From Pseudomonadota bacterium (lineage in GTDB: Bacteria > Desulfobacterota > Desulfobulbia > Desulfobulbales > Desulfocapsaceae): a stretch of 64,000 nt of DNA. Within the stretch, counting starts at the first letter, position 1. The number at the start of each line of letters is the position of its first letter. The notes under the pieces were generated by a model. It did no database searches. It was not told the DNA's origin and worked only from the letters and a program-made list of their open reading frames with translations. Positions 18,094-27,296 of this stretch are shown here, piece by piece. The DNA lies in contig JAHIUA010000033.1 of the NCBI GenBank assembly GCA_018817385.1, positions 1 to 64,000 on the forward strand, given 5' to 3'. Both the position numbers and the translations under genes were made by a program.

Positions 18094-19461
18094 TTATCGG
18101 TGTTTGCGCCAGTGAGGGTGGCTAATTCCGAATTTTTTCACCTTGTAGTTCAAAGATCTTGGACTGATACCAAGCTTTTCAGCAGCATTTTTCTGCACCC
18201 AAAGGCACTCCTCCAGGGCCTTGAGGATCAAATCCTTCTCCTGGTCGACCAGTGACCCTCTTACCTCATCCTTACTAGTTCCAGAGACGCTGCCTCTCCT
18301 TCTCTCCAACGGCAGAGAAAGATTGTGGATATCGACCAACTCGTCATCTTCAAGAATAACGGCGCGTTCTATGGTATTTGCAAGTTGCCTGATATTTCCT
18401 GGCCAGCTGTACTCCCGAATCTGTTCCAGGGCCCGAGGAGTAAAGCCCCGCACATCACTGCCCAACGATTTTGCATATTTTTTCAAAAAATATTGGGCAA
18501 GCGGCAGGAGACACTGGCGCCGTTCCCGCAGGTCCGGTAAGCGAATGGGGAGAACATTGATTCGATAATAGAGATCTTCGCGAAATTTTCCCTGATTAAT
18601 CTGCTCCAACAGATCTTTATTGGTAGCAGCTATCACCCGGACATCGGCATAAATGGTCTTATTTCCACCCACTCGCTCGAATGATTTCTCTTCCAGTACC
18701 CGAAGCAGCTTGGTCTGCAATCCAAGGCTGATCTCACCAATCTCATCAAGAAAGAGTGTTCCACCGCTAGCTTGTTCAAAACGACCGATACGCAGCTTCT
18801 CGGCTCCCGTAAAGGCTCCTTTTTCATGGCCAAACAGTTCTGATTCAAGAAGATTTTCCGGAATATTTGCACAGTTAATCTTGATAAAAGGTTTCTGTTT
18901 TCGTGGGCTATTATAATGAACCGTTCCCGAAAGAAAACTTTTCCCGCTTCCGGTTGCTCCAGTAATAAGAATGGTTGAATCAGTTTTGGCAAATTTTTCC
19001 AGGCTTTTCAAAACCTGTTTCATGTTAGAACTAAAGGCAATAACATCATCAAAATGATAGACAATATCCTGTTTATGGCGCAGATAGGCAATTTCATTGC
19101 GCAGCGACTTATTTTCCATGGCTCGTCGCGTCGCCACATCAAAGCGGGCTGCGGAAACCGGATGAACAAGATAATCACTGGCCCCGTTTTTCAAGGCCTC
19201 AACAACCAGTTCTGTCTTCTCCTCCTGACTGACAATAATAATCGGGGTATGAGAGGCGCGCTGGTAGGTCTTTTCCAGCAGTTCCATATCTGAATTGACA
19301 CCAGCCATAAAGAGAAAGAGAGTATCATATTCACGTCGCTTCAATTCTCCAAAAAAACCATCTTGATCAAAACAGAATTCTATACTGGCCTTTTCATCAA
19401 GGGCAGCCTGCATGACATGGCGACTTTCTTCTGGAATTGCATACGCTAAGATAGTATACAT
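18094..19461 (-). CDS. sigma-54-dependent activator with degenerate receiver domain
   Basis: 455-aa NtrC-like transcription activator. The AAA+ domain is complete: Walker A GATGSGKS at residues 168-175, the sigma-54-contact loop GAFTGA at 215-220 and Walker B TLFLDE at 235-240. A Fis-type HTH forms the C-terminus (NAAEKLGISPRSLNYKVKKF). The N-terminal 120 residues have receiver-domain character (YDTLFLF and NGASDYLVHPVS), but the expected phosphoacceptor Asp is F51 and the conserved Lys is H100. Phosphorylation by a histidine kinase is therefore unlikely. No kinase lies next to it, and its target genes are unknown. Confidence 0.93.
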   Translation of the reverse strand: MYTILAYAIPEESRHVMQAALDEKASIEFCFDQDGFFGELKRREYDTLFLFMAGVNSDMELLEKTYQRASHTPIIIVSQEEKTELVVEALKNGASDYLVHPVSAARFDVATRRAMENKSLRNEIAYLRHKQDIVYHFDDVIAFSSNMKQVLKSLEKFAKTDSTILITGATGSGKSFLSGTVHYNSPRKQKPFIKINCANIPENLLESELFGHEKGAFTGAEKLRIGRFEQASGGTLFLDEIGEISLGLQTKLLRVLEEKSFERVGGNKTIYADVRVIAATNKDLLEQINQGKFREDLYYRINVLPIRLPDLRERRQCLLPLAQYFLKKYAKSLGSDVRGFTPRALEQIREYSWPGNIRQLANTIERAVILEDDELVDIHNLSLPLERRRGSVSGTSKDEVRGSLVDQEKDLILKALEECLWVQKNAAEKLGISPRSLNYKVKKFGISHPHWRKHR

Positions 19462-19669
19462 AGGGCTCCTTTACTAATCTGAGGTCTCATAGACTTAGAA
19501 TAAGTCAGACCTCAGGATTTCATATTTGTAATTCGTATTCAACCATACGTAACAATTTTCCTTTTTGCAAACAAAATTCACTCCATCCATTATTTAGCAC
19601 TATCGACCTATCATCCGCCACAGGTCACTGTTTCCCAAGAAGGCAATCACACCAGCAATCATTTTTTTT

Positions 19670-20137
19670 ATGGATCAGGATTCAAACGATACTACATTTA
19701 TGAAACTGGCTCTCTCGCTGGCACATTCAGCAGCGGAACAGGGAGAGGTACCGGTAGGAGCAATCGTTACCATCGGAAAGGTAATCATTGCTGAGGGAAT
19801 GAACAACCCCATCGGGTGTCATGACCCCACTGCCCATGCAGAAATCATTGCCCTGCGCAAGGCTGCCAGAAAAATAGGCAATTACAGGCTGCCGGGCACC
19901 ACCCTGTATGTCACTTTGGAGCCCTGTATCATGTGCATGGGGGCCATCATCCACTCTCGCCTGGATAGAGTGGTTTTTGGTGCCTTTGACCCTAAAACAG
20001 GGGCAGCCGGGTCCCGTTACTCCATCGGTAGAGATGGTCTTCTCAATCATCATCTGGAAATCACCGGTGGAGTCTGTGAAACAGAGTGCTCAGCTCTGCT
20101 TAAAGCTTTTTTTCAGGCACGACGTAAAAATCTCTGA
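19670..20137 (+). CDS. tadA: tRNA-specific adenosine deaminase
   Basis: Zinc-dependent deaminase that makes inosine-34 in tRNA-Arg(ACG). The 155-aa protein has the zinc and catalytic motifs HAE at residues 56-58 and PCIMC at 85-89, and the FGAFDPKTGAAGS segment typical of TadA rather than guanine deaminases. The ATG lacks a clear ribosome binding site; an internal ATG ten codons on would still leave an intact domain. It is divergent from the sigma-54 activator, with a 208-base gap. Confidence 0.93.
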   Translation: MDQDSNDTTFMKLALSLAHSAAEQGEVPVGAIVTIGKVIIAEGMNNPIGCHDPTAHAEIIALRKAARKIGNYRLPGTTLYVTLEPCIMCMGAIIHSRLDRVVFGAFDPKTGAAGSRYSIGRDGLLNHHLEITGGVCETECSALLKAFFQARRKNL

Positions 20138-20243
20138 TCTCTTTATCAGTACCTTTTTTCCACCTCTACTGAATTTTTGATTGCGAAATTTCCCTTCACA
20201 GTTTAGAAAGGCACTCAATCACTTAGTACTGAGCTGATTTTAC

Positions 20244-20329
20244 GGAGAGGTGACCGAGCGGCTTAAGGTGCACGCCTGGAACGCGTGTGTACGCAAGTAC
20301 CGTGAGTTCGAATCTCACCCTCTCCGCCA
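20244..20329 (+). tRNA. tRNA-Ser (GGA)
   Basis: 86-base class II tRNA including encoded CCA. The acceptor stem GGAGAGG pairs with CCTCTCC, the anticodon arm is CACGC-CTGGAAC-GCGTG with GGA at the centre, a long variable arm follows (TGTACGCAAGTAC), and the T arm contains GTTCGAATC. A terminator follows 11 bases downstream. Confidence 0.97.
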
Positions 20330-20340
20330 TACGTAAAAAA

Positions 20341-20377
20341 AGGCCACATAATCAATAGGTTATGTGGCCTTTTTTTG
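20341..20377 (+). terminator. rho-independent terminator of tRNA-Ser
   Basis: Stem AGGCCACATAA (20341-20351) pairs with TTATGTGGCCT (20360-20370) around an 8-base loop, followed by a run of T to 20377 and preceded by a matching A run. The symmetrical A and T tracts allow it to work in both directions. Confidence 0.93.
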
Positions 20378-21845
20378 CGTCTAGGCACGCATACCCACGG
20401 TTTGTGCACACCGAAACATTCCGACTTCACTCTTGTTTTTTTTCCTACTCTTTTTCATCTCTTGCATCTCGCCCAACAGGTCGTGCGAATATGATAGTCG
20501 CAGCAGATTTTATTCAAGTTATAACTCGCCCCAAAAAGAACTTGTGACAGCCAGGATTGCAGAATAAGGGCTATAAAAACTATCAACTCCATCCAGCCTG
20601 GTGAAATACTTCTTTTATTCTGCCATAGTTATGGTTAGGAAACCAGAAATGTCTTCCACCCAGCGCATAATTTCCCTCTGCTGCAGATGGAAGAGGTGAT
20701 TTGTGGTTCTGAAGTCCTTCCCCCCTTTAATAAAGTTGTTTGTTTGCCAACACTATTTCCCCTCCAAGCTTCAAATAGCCCCCCCCTCCGTATCTCGAAT
20801 AACCCTCCGATTCCTAACGTCACTGTTTCTCCTCTCCGCCATGAAAATCATTGCCACCTGCAATGGTTAGGCGAAGCCCCTTGTTTCTGCTTACCTACCA
20901 TTGGATGATCTTGCCATGCATTTCCTTGCAATTCTTTTCGAACTTGCTGGAAAATTGGGTAACTATGCCTATAGGAACATCCCGTCATCCTTGGTCAAAT
21001 GGACAGGGATTTATTTCCTTTTCAATGCGTGCAAAGGTATCCCTGAATTTTCATTTTTAAAATGCAGCATTCTTTTGACAGGAGGGAGTCTTGAAGCAAA
21101 AATGATCCTTTTTGCTCAAGATGGTGGTGCGGTCGTGACCATGTCGGCACTGGTGTAGCCATTCCCCTGACTGACCTTTCTGCCAGCTATAACTAGACCA
21201 AAACAGAAGATTGAATGTGCTGGAGTTGGCAGGTGGACCAGATACTCTGACAGGTGTTGCGCTGGTAATGCCGAATCTGTTGTGGATCAGATTAAAGATG
21301 ATCATACCTGGATCGCCAGTAATGGGACATATGGCACCTGGTCCTTAATAGGAACCGAGTTTCAAAAGCTTTTTCCTGACCTCTTCAAATTCTTCCACCT
21401 TGTTTTAGACACCTACAAATTTATTCATATGATAAAGATTGACTGCTTCGGCAACTTTTCGATGCACCGCCTCATGGTTACCACCTGTTTTCCAGAGTAT
21501 GGTGGCCATGGGTGCCAAATCACTGCGGCCAGCAATTTTGGAGAGGAACACAGAAAAAAACAATTATTCCCTCCATGACAAGCCACCTGGTGGCTTTCCT
21601 GTTCAGCAAAAAAAATGAAGCGGTATATCATAACAAAACGCGTGTCGTAGTTTCCACGCCCACGGGTTGGGCGTGGGCATGAATGAGATCCACATCTGCG
21701 GGGGACCTTTCCCCAGGTAAATTATCTTGACGCCTCTTTACAGACTGTGTATAAGAATTCTCTCAAAGAGAGTCGTGAAATCAATCATCACCCTTTTCAA
21801 CCCTTCAACACACACTCTTTTTTTGCCATCAATGAATTTCATTTT
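20378..21845. other. gene-poor 1.47-kb stretch between tRNA-Ser and SRP RNA
   Basis: No frame here looks like a real protein: the open frames are short, overlap on both strands, lack ribosome binding sites and show no motif. Regions downstream of tRNA genes are common integration sites, so this could be the remains of an excised or eroded element, but no integrase, direct repeat of the tRNA 3' end or transposase fragment was found by eye. One clear palindrome (21654-21676) is listed separately. Confidence 0.5.
21654..21676. repeat. solitary GC-rich palindrome
   Basis: CCACGCCCA (21654-21662) and TGGGCGTGG (21668-21676) form a perfect 9-bp stem around CGGGT, followed by GCATGAATGAG. The shape recalls a type I CRISPR repeat, but only one copy exists in the window. 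Confidence 0.5.
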
Positions 21846-21947
21846 GATAGCCGGGTCCTGTGCAATTGAGGATCATGAACTCCGCCAGGTCCGGAAGGAA
21901 GCAACGGTAATGACCCCCTCGATGTGCAACAGGGGTGCCCGGCTATC
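21846..21947 (+). ncRNA. ffs: signal recognition particle RNA (4.5S type)
   Basis: About 102-base bacterial small SRP RNA. The ends GATAGCCGGG and CCCGGCTATC pair perfectly. The conserved Ffh-binding domain with the tetraloop, GCCAGGTCCGGAAGGAAGCA (21884-21903), and the internal-loop strand opposite it are intact. A T-rich run follows as terminator. It lies just upstream of dnaX, an arrangement also known in Bacillus (scr-dnaX). Its protein partner, ffh, is also in this window at 56114. Confidence 0.96.
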
Positions 21948-22004
21948 ATCTTTTTATACACCTAGAACAGATTCCCTTTTTCTGATCCCGTCTCGTCATT
22001 TCTC

Positions 22005-23759
22005 ATGTCCTATTTGGTCTTAGCCAGAAAATCACGCCCCCAGGATTTTGACCAGGTCGTCGGTCAGATCCCGGTGGTAAAAACTCTGCAAAACAGCCTG
22101 ATCCGAGAAAGGGTTGCCCATGCCATCTTATTTTCGGGAGTGCGGGGAGTAGGGAAAACGACACTGGCTCGCATCATGGCCAAGGCCATCAACTGTGAAA
22201 AAGGGCCTGCCAAGAATCCCTGTAATAGTTGTCCTTCCTGCCTAGAGATTACAGCTGGATCCGCCCTCGATCTCTACGAAATCGATGGCGCTTCCAACAG
22301 GGGAATCCAGGAAATCCGTGAACTGAAGGAAAAAATTCGTTTCCTTCCCACTTCCCTGAAATATAAAATCATCATCATTGATGAAGTCCACATGCTCACC
22401 ACAGAGGCATTCAATGCTCTGCTCAAAACCCTTGAAGAACCGCCAAAGCATGTCTTTTTCATGTTTGCGACCACGGAACTGCATAAGATCCCTATCACCA
22501 TCCTCTCCCGCTGCCAACGCTATGAACTCAAACGAGTCTCAGCTCCGGAACTCAGTACCCATTTTCAGAGACTGGCCCAGGAAGAAGGGGTTGCTATTGA
22601 CCCGGCGGCACTGGATCTTATTGTCAGGGAATCTGAGGGTTCCGTCCGCGATGGACTCAGTCTCCTTGACCAGGTCTTTTCCTATGGGGAGGCGACAATC
22701 AGTATCGACGATGTGATCCAGGTCCTGGGACTCGTCTCCCGTGACATCATCCTCAAACTGACCAGAGCCCTTCTTGAAAAGGATTCCGCTTCTGCCTTCC
22801 AGGCCCTGAATGAGACCTTCAGCTTTGGCGTCGACCTCAAGCGTTTTACCAATGATCTCCTCGCCGCCTTTCGCACGCTTATCCTCTGCCGCATAGAGGG
22901 CTGTCAGGAACTCATCGATATACCGCCCCAGGAACTTGCACTCTTCCACGAACTGGCCAAGAACCACTCTCCGCAGACCATCCATATGAAGTTAAATCTG
23001 CTCATGCAAGGCGTGGAAGAGATGCGTTATTCTTCTCAGCCCCGGCTTGTTCTGGAAAGCAGTTTCCTCAAAATCATCCAGGCCGATGAGGTCGTTGCGG
23101 TTTCGAGCCTTCTCGGTAAAATCGATACCCTCCTTCAGGGAAAGACCCTCCCGAAGTCCACGCCGTCAGCGCCCCCTGTCGAGGTAAAAAAAAAACAGCA
23201 GTCCCCTGACCCCACTCCTCAGCCCCACCCTGAAACAAAACCCACGCCCACTCCCGTAACCAGTCTGAGCAAAGAACAGATGCCTCCTCCTTTAATCGAG
23301 GAACAGCCCCCTCTCCCTGAAGAAGAATCACTTCCGAAGCAAGAGGAAAACAAAAGTATCCCTCGCCCGCATCAACGGGATGTACGCCGTGACTGGCCGG
23401 GTTTTATCGAACATGTCAAAGACAGAAAACTGTGGATGGCGCAGGACCTGCAACGCGCCGACAGCACCCGGGAGGTAGATGGAGAGCTCCAACTCCGTTT
23501 CAGCGACCCGGCAAACTGTACCCTGCTCCGCCAAAAAGAAAATGTCAAACTCCTCACCGAATTCGTTCTTGATTTTTTTCAAAAAGACCTCAGACTCCAC
23601 TTCATCACTCCCGACCAAAGAGAAGATGAAGGTACTCAGAATAATGACAGCCCGCACAAACTGCGACAAAGGCTTGCCAATGACCCGCTGGTACTCATGG
23701 CAACCGAAATCTTTAATGGCCAGATCGGCGACATCCGCGTTGGGCCAAGGAGCCGCTGA
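22005..23759 (+). CDS. dnaX: DNA polymerase III subunits gamma/tau
   Basis: Clamp-loader ATPase of the replicative polymerase. The 584-aa protein has Walker A GVRGVGKT at residues 45-52, zinc cysteines in CNSCPSC (73-79), Walker B with IIIDEVHML near 124 and the SRC sensor motif near 170. A Pro/Gln/Glu-rich linker (about residues 385-460) leads to a tau-specific C-terminal domain. In the linker, ten consecutive A (23186-23195) encode Lys-Lys-Lys; slippage there would produce a roughly 401-residue gamma-like protein (listed separately). The gene starts 57 bases after the SRP RNA and leads the conserved dnaX-ybaB-recR cluster. Confidence 0.97.
   Translation: MSYLVLARKSRPQDFDQVVGQIPVVKTLQNSLIRERVAHAILFSGVRGVGKTTLARIMAKAINCEKGPAKNPCNSCPSCLEITAGSALDLYEIDGASNRGIQEIRELKEKIRFLPTSLKYKIIIIDEVHMLTTEAFNALLKTLEEPPKHVFFMFATTELHKIPITILSRCQRYELKRVSAPELSTHFQRLAQEEGVAIDPAALDLIVRESEGSVRDGLSLLDQVFSYGEATISIDDVIQVLGLVSRDIILKLTRALLEKDSASAFQALNETFSFGVDLKRFTNDLLAAFRTLILCRIEGCQELIDIPPQELALFHELAKNHSPQTIHMKLNLLMQGVEEMRYSSQPRLVLESSFLKIIQADEVVAVSSLLGKIDTLLQGKTLPKSTPSAPPVEVKKKQQSPDPTPQPHPETKPTPTPVTSLSKEQMPPPLIEEQPPLPEEESLPKQEENKSIPRPHQRDVRRDWPGFIEHVKDRKLWMAQDLQRADSTREVDGELQLRFSDPANCTLLRQKENVKLLTEFVLDFFQKDLRLHFITPDQREDEGTQNNDSPHKLRQRLANDPLVLMATEIFNGQIGDIRVGPRSR
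23186..23195 (+). other. A10 slippery tract in dnaX (candidate gamma-producing frameshift)
   Basis: Ten A residues read as (GT)A AAA AAA AAA at codons 394-397, between the AAA+ core and the tau domain. A -1 ribosomal shift, or one extra A in the transcript, changes the reading to Thr-Ala-Val-Pro and then TGA, giving about 401 residues. Programmed shifts or transcript slippage at A-rich tracts in the same place yield gamma in E. coli and Thermus. Use here is inferred. Confidence 0.55.
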
Positions 23760-23903
23760 AAGGGCCCGCTAAACAATCTTTCTCGGCAACAGTTGCCAAG
23801 CTCCCCGCAAGGCCTTACATTTAAATATCGAAAGCGAAAGACAGTCAGCAGGCACCATCCCCGCAAACACCACAACAGTATTAATTACCTCAAGGATTTC
23901 CCC

Positions 23904-24224
23904 ATGGACATGAATTCCCTCATGCAGCATGCGCAGCAGATGCAGCAGAAAATGGCAACACTACAGGAAGAACTAGGACAGAAAACGGAAAGTGGCAGTG
24001 CTGGAGGCGGTATGGTCACAGTAACCGCCAATGGACGCAGTGAGATTCTCTCCATTGAGATCGAAGAAAATATCCTCTCCACCTATGATAAAGAAATGAT
24101 TCAAGACCTTATCGTGGCAGCCACCAATGATGCCTTGCGCAAGGTCAAAAAAATGGGCAAGGCTGAAATGGCAAAGCTCACTGGCGGTCTCAACATGCCC
24201 GGTCTCTCTAACATTTTTTCATAA
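23904..24224 (+). CDS. ybaB: YbaB/EbfC nucleoid-associated protein
   Basis: 106-aa dimeric DNA-binding protein of the YbaB/EbfC family, found between dnaX and recR in many bacteria. The sequence has the N-terminal coiled helix (MQHAQQMQQKMATLQEEL), the central strand pattern GMVTVTANGRSEILSIEIEE in the expected place and a Met/Gly-rich tail. ATG 23904 has AAGGA about 7 bases upstream; the longer open frame from 23793 has no site and is not conserved. Its role is probably in nucleoid organisation or recombination-repair loading. Confidence 0.95.
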   Translation: MDMNSLMQHAQQMQQKMATLQEELGQKTESGSAGGGMVTVTANGRSEILSIEIEENILSTYDKEMIQDLIVAATNDALRKVKKMGKAEMAKLTGGLNMPGLSNIFS

Positions 24225-24228
24225 CGTC

Positions 24229-24837
24229 ATGTCAGCACAGATGGTTCCACATGCCCTGGAACGTTTGATTCAGGACCTGAGCAGACTCCCCGGGATTGGA
24301 AACAAAACCGCTTCTCGCTTGGCCATGAACATCCTCAGACGCCCAGTGGCAGAGGCCCGGGAACTGGCATCAGCTCTGATGGAGCTCCACAGCACAATTC
24401 AGCTCTGCTCCTGCTGTTTTTCCTTTTCCGAGAACGACCCCTGTGCCATTTGCAGGGATCCCAAACGAGACCCCACACTGGTCTGCGTGGTTGAACAGGC
24501 CGGCGACCTCCTCGCCATCGAGAAAACAGGAATTTTCCAGGGCCATTACCATATTCTCCATGGAGTTCTTTCTCCAATTGACGGGATAGGTCCAAGGGAA
24601 ATCAAGGTAACCGAACTGGAAGCCCGGGTTGCAAGCGGTGCGATCAAGGAAATCCTCATAGCCACCAGTTCCACAGTTCCCGGAGAGGCCACGGCCCACT
24701 ATCTCATCGACAGGCTGCAAGACAAGCCTGTCCTTGTCACCCGTCTGGCCTGTGGCATTCCAATGGGCATGGATATCAAATATGCCGACAAACACACCCT
24801 GGCCAAAGCCATTGAAAGCAGATCAAAAACAGGATGA
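24229..24837 (+). CDS. recR: recombination mediator RecR
   Basis: 202-aa RecFOR-pathway protein that helps load RecA at gaps. It shows the N-terminal helix-hairpin-helix (LSRLPGIGNKTASRLA), a four-cysteine zinc finger (CSCCFSF to CAIC, about residues 57-74) and a Toprim domain (VVEQAGDLLAIEKTG). ATG 24229 starts 4 bases after the ybaB stop and gives the standard length; the frame further upstream lies inside ybaB. Confidence 0.97.
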   Translation: MSAQMVPHALERLIQDLSRLPGIGNKTASRLAMNILRRPVAEARELASALMELHSTIQLCSCCFSFSENDPCAICRDPKRDPTLVCVVEQAGDLLAIEKTGIFQGHYHILHGVLSPIDGIGPREIKVTELEARVASGAIKEILIATSSTVPGEATAHYLIDRLQDKPVLVTRLACGIPMGMDIKYADKHTLAKAIESRSKTG

Positions 24838-24877
24838 AACGTGGCCAATATTCCCCTCCCTCCTGGTATATTTTTTC

Positions 24878-24906
24878 TTGACAGAATTTACAGATATTGG
24901 TATTTG
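24878..24906 (+). promoter_or_regulatory. candidate sigma-70 promoter for tRNA-Val
   Basis: TTGACA (24878-24883), a 17-base spacer and TATTTG (24901-24906) form a good -35 and a moderate -10. They lie about 105 bases upstream of the tRNA. Confidence 0.45.
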
Positions 24907-25011
24907 AGACTGTTTATGCTTATCTTTTCTTTGGACTGGCGAAAAGTGAGTTTAAAAAAATAACTCCCTGCTTATTTATCCTGACTCTTTTCAAGCAGGG
25001 AAAAAGAACAC

Positions 25012-25086
25012 AGGCGCGTAGCTCAGTGGGAGAGCGCTACCTTGACATGGTAGAAGTCGGCGGTTCGAAACCGCCCGCGCCTACCA
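25012..25086 (+). tRNA. tRNA-Val (GAC)
   Basis: 75-base tRNA with encoded CCA. The acceptor AGGCGCG pairs with CGCGCCT, the D arm GCTCAGTGGGAGAGC is typical, the anticodon arm CTACC-TTGACAT-GGTAG carries GAC, and the T arm contains GGTTCGAAACC. Confidence 0.97.
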
Positions 25087-25316
25087 GTAGTAACAGGCTA
25101 AAGTTCATACGGAGAGCTCTGCCCCTCGTATTTTCTTTAGCCTTTGCTTTTCTAGTACCCATCCAGAAATAGTGTTTTTGTTCGATCACTGGTTATGGAA
25201 ATAAACTTACCTGCGGAATATTCCTTTAAGACCGACGGTAAATTTCTCTCCCCCATAACTCGATCACTGATAGAGACCCGCATTGCTGGAAACACACTAT
25301 ACTATAGACTTTGCAG

Positions 25317-27245
25317 ATGACCGATATTCAGATCACATTAGATGACGGCAAAATCGCTTCCATGCCGGTAGCAGCAACCATTAAAGAAGCCCTCTCCGAA
25401 CTGTTATCAAATAAACAGCGGAAAAAGACGGTTGGAGCACGACTAGACGGCAAGGCAGTGGATCTCTCCACTCCACTGACCCATGATGCGACTCTGAGCC
25501 CCATCCAGATCGACACTCCGGAAGGTTTGGAAATCCTCCGCCATTCCACTGCCCATGTCATGGCCGAGGCAGTGCGCGAACTCTTTGGTTCAGATGTCAA
25601 AGTAGCAATCGGTCCTTCCATTGAAGATGGTTTTTACTATGACTTCGACCGAAGTGAACCCTTCACACCTGATGATTTTGAGGCAATCGAGGCCAAGATG
25701 GCAGAAATCATCGCCAAGGCCGAACCCTTTACCCGTAGCGAGATTAAGAGCAGTGAGGCTATCAAACGCTACCAGGAAGAAGGGGAAAAATACAAGGTCG
25801 AATTGATCCAAGATCTGGGAGTGGATACAGTATCCATCTACCAGCAGGGTGAATTCACCGATCTCTGCCGCGGCCCCCATCTTCCCGATACCTCCTGGAT
25901 CACCGCCTTCAAACTCCTGCGAGTTGCTGGTGCCTACTGGAGGGGAGACGAAAAAAACGATATGCTTCAGCGTATCTACGGCACAGCTTTCTTTGATAAA
26001 AAAACGTTAAAAAAATATCTCGCCGCCCTGGAAGAAGCCAAGAAACGTGATCATCGAAAACTTGGGAAAGAGCTGGAACTCTTCACCATCCAAGATGAGA
26101 TTGGCCCCGGCCTGATCCTTTGGCAGCCGAAGGGAGCCCTGCTCCGCAAGCTCATCGAAGATTACTGGAAAGAAGAACACTATAATCACGATTACGAACT
26201 GCTCTATACTCCACACATTGCCCGCCAGGATCTGTGGAAAACTTCCGGACATCTCGATTTCTATTCCGAGAACATGTATGCAGCAATGGATATCGACGAT
26301 GTCCAGTATCAGCTCAAACCGATGAACTGTCCTTTCCATATCGGTATCTATAATAGTCGCAAAAGAAGTTACCGCGAGTTTCCCATTCGCTGGTGTGAAC
26401 TGGGTACGGTCTACCGTTATGAACGGGCAGGTGCCCTGCACGGACTCCTGCGTGTTCGGGGATTCACCCAGGACGATGCCCACATATTCTGCATGGCCGA
26501 ACAACTCGAAGATGAGATCTTCAATATTCTGGATCTCAACCTTCACATCCTCAAGACCTTTGGCTTTGAGGAGTATGAAATTTATCTCTCTACCAGACCA
26601 GACAAATATGTTGGCACTGATGAAAATTGGCAGCAATCCACCGAGGCCCTGAAAACCGCTTTGGAGAAAAAAGGGCTGAACTACTCCCTTGATCCCGGTG
26701 AAGGCGTCTTCTACGGGCCAAAAATCGACATCAAGATCAAGGATCTCCTTGGTCGCTCCTGGCAATGTTCCACCATTCAGGTCGACTTCAATCTGCCTGA
26801 ACGGTTCAAGGTCACCTATACCGGTAAAGACAACCAGGAACACCAGCCCATCATGATTCATCGGGCACTCATGGGATCCCTCGAGCGTTTTATTGGTATC
26901 TTAATCGAACAGTACGGGGGCGTTTTTCCGCTCTGGTTTGCTCCGGTTCAGGCCAGAATTCTCAACATTACTGATGCCCAGGCGGACTATGGTGAAGAGG
27001 TCTATACCCGTCTTCGCAAAGCAGGTATTCGGGTCGAAAAAGATTTGCGCAACGAGAAATTGAATTATAAGATCCGAGAAGCGCAGATGGCCAAGATCCC
27101 TTACATGCTCATTATTGGTGACAAAGAGAAGGAAGAGCAAACAGTGACCCTGCGACTGCGTGACGGGAAGAACATTGCAGATATGACCATTGACACATTT
27201 GCTACAAAGGTTTTAGAAGAATGCCTAGAGGGACGCGGTATATGA
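25317..27245 (+). CDS. thrS: threonine--tRNA ligase
   Basis: Charges tRNA-Thr. The 642-aa protein has the full class II layout: TGS domain (residues 1-62), editing domain with HSTAHVMAEAV near 76, catalytic core with the zinc Cys in MNCPFH and RYERAGALHGLLRVRGFTQD, and the C-terminal anticodon-binding domain. ATG 25317 is preferred; a TTG two codons earlier is also in frame. No T-box was recognised upstream. It heads the conserved thrS-infC-rpmI-rplT-pheST-ihfA block. Confidence 0.97.
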   Translation: MTDIQITLDDGKIASMPVAATIKEALSELLSNKQRKKTVGARLDGKAVDLSTPLTHDATLSPIQIDTPEGLEILRHSTAHVMAEAVRELFGSDVKVAIGPSIEDGFYYDFDRSEPFTPDDFEAIEAKMAEIIAKAEPFTRSEIKSSEAIKRYQEEGEKYKVELIQDLGVDTVSIYQQGEFTDLCRGPHLPDTSWITAFKLLRVAGAYWRGDEKNDMLQRIYGTAFFDKKTLKKYLAALEEAKKRDHRKLGKELELFTIQDEIGPGLILWQPKGALLRKLIEDYWKEEHYNHDYELLYTPHIARQDLWKTSGHLDFYSENMYAAMDIDDVQYQLKPMNCPFHIGIYNSRKRSYREFPIRWCELGTVYRYERAGALHGLLRVRGFTQDDAHIFCMAEQLEDEIFNILDLNLHILKTFGFEEYEIYLSTRPDKYVGTDENWQQSTEALKTALEKKGLNYSLDPGEGVFYGPKIDIKIKDLLGRSWQCSTIQVDFNLPERFKVTYTGKDNQEHQPIMIHRALMGSLERFIGILIEQYGGVFPLWFAPVQARILNITDAQADYGEEVYTRLRKAGIRVEKDLRNEKLNYKIREAQMAKIPYMLIIGDKEKEEQTVTLRLRDGKNIADMTIDTFATKVLEECLEGRGI

Positions 27246-27296
27246 CAGCCACCGCCACATCCTACAACAGATTCCTAGTTTCAGGGAGGTAGAGAC

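Noticed and set aside
21057-21631. Minus-strand frames with phrases such as ICPITGDPG and RVSGPPANSST that faintly recall PAAR-like proteins
   Set aside because: The phrases fall in separate frames broken by stops and do not align along a domain; too weak to call a pseudogene.
21640-21700. CRISPR array
   Set aside because: Only one palindromic unit, with no second repeat, spacer spacing or cas gene.
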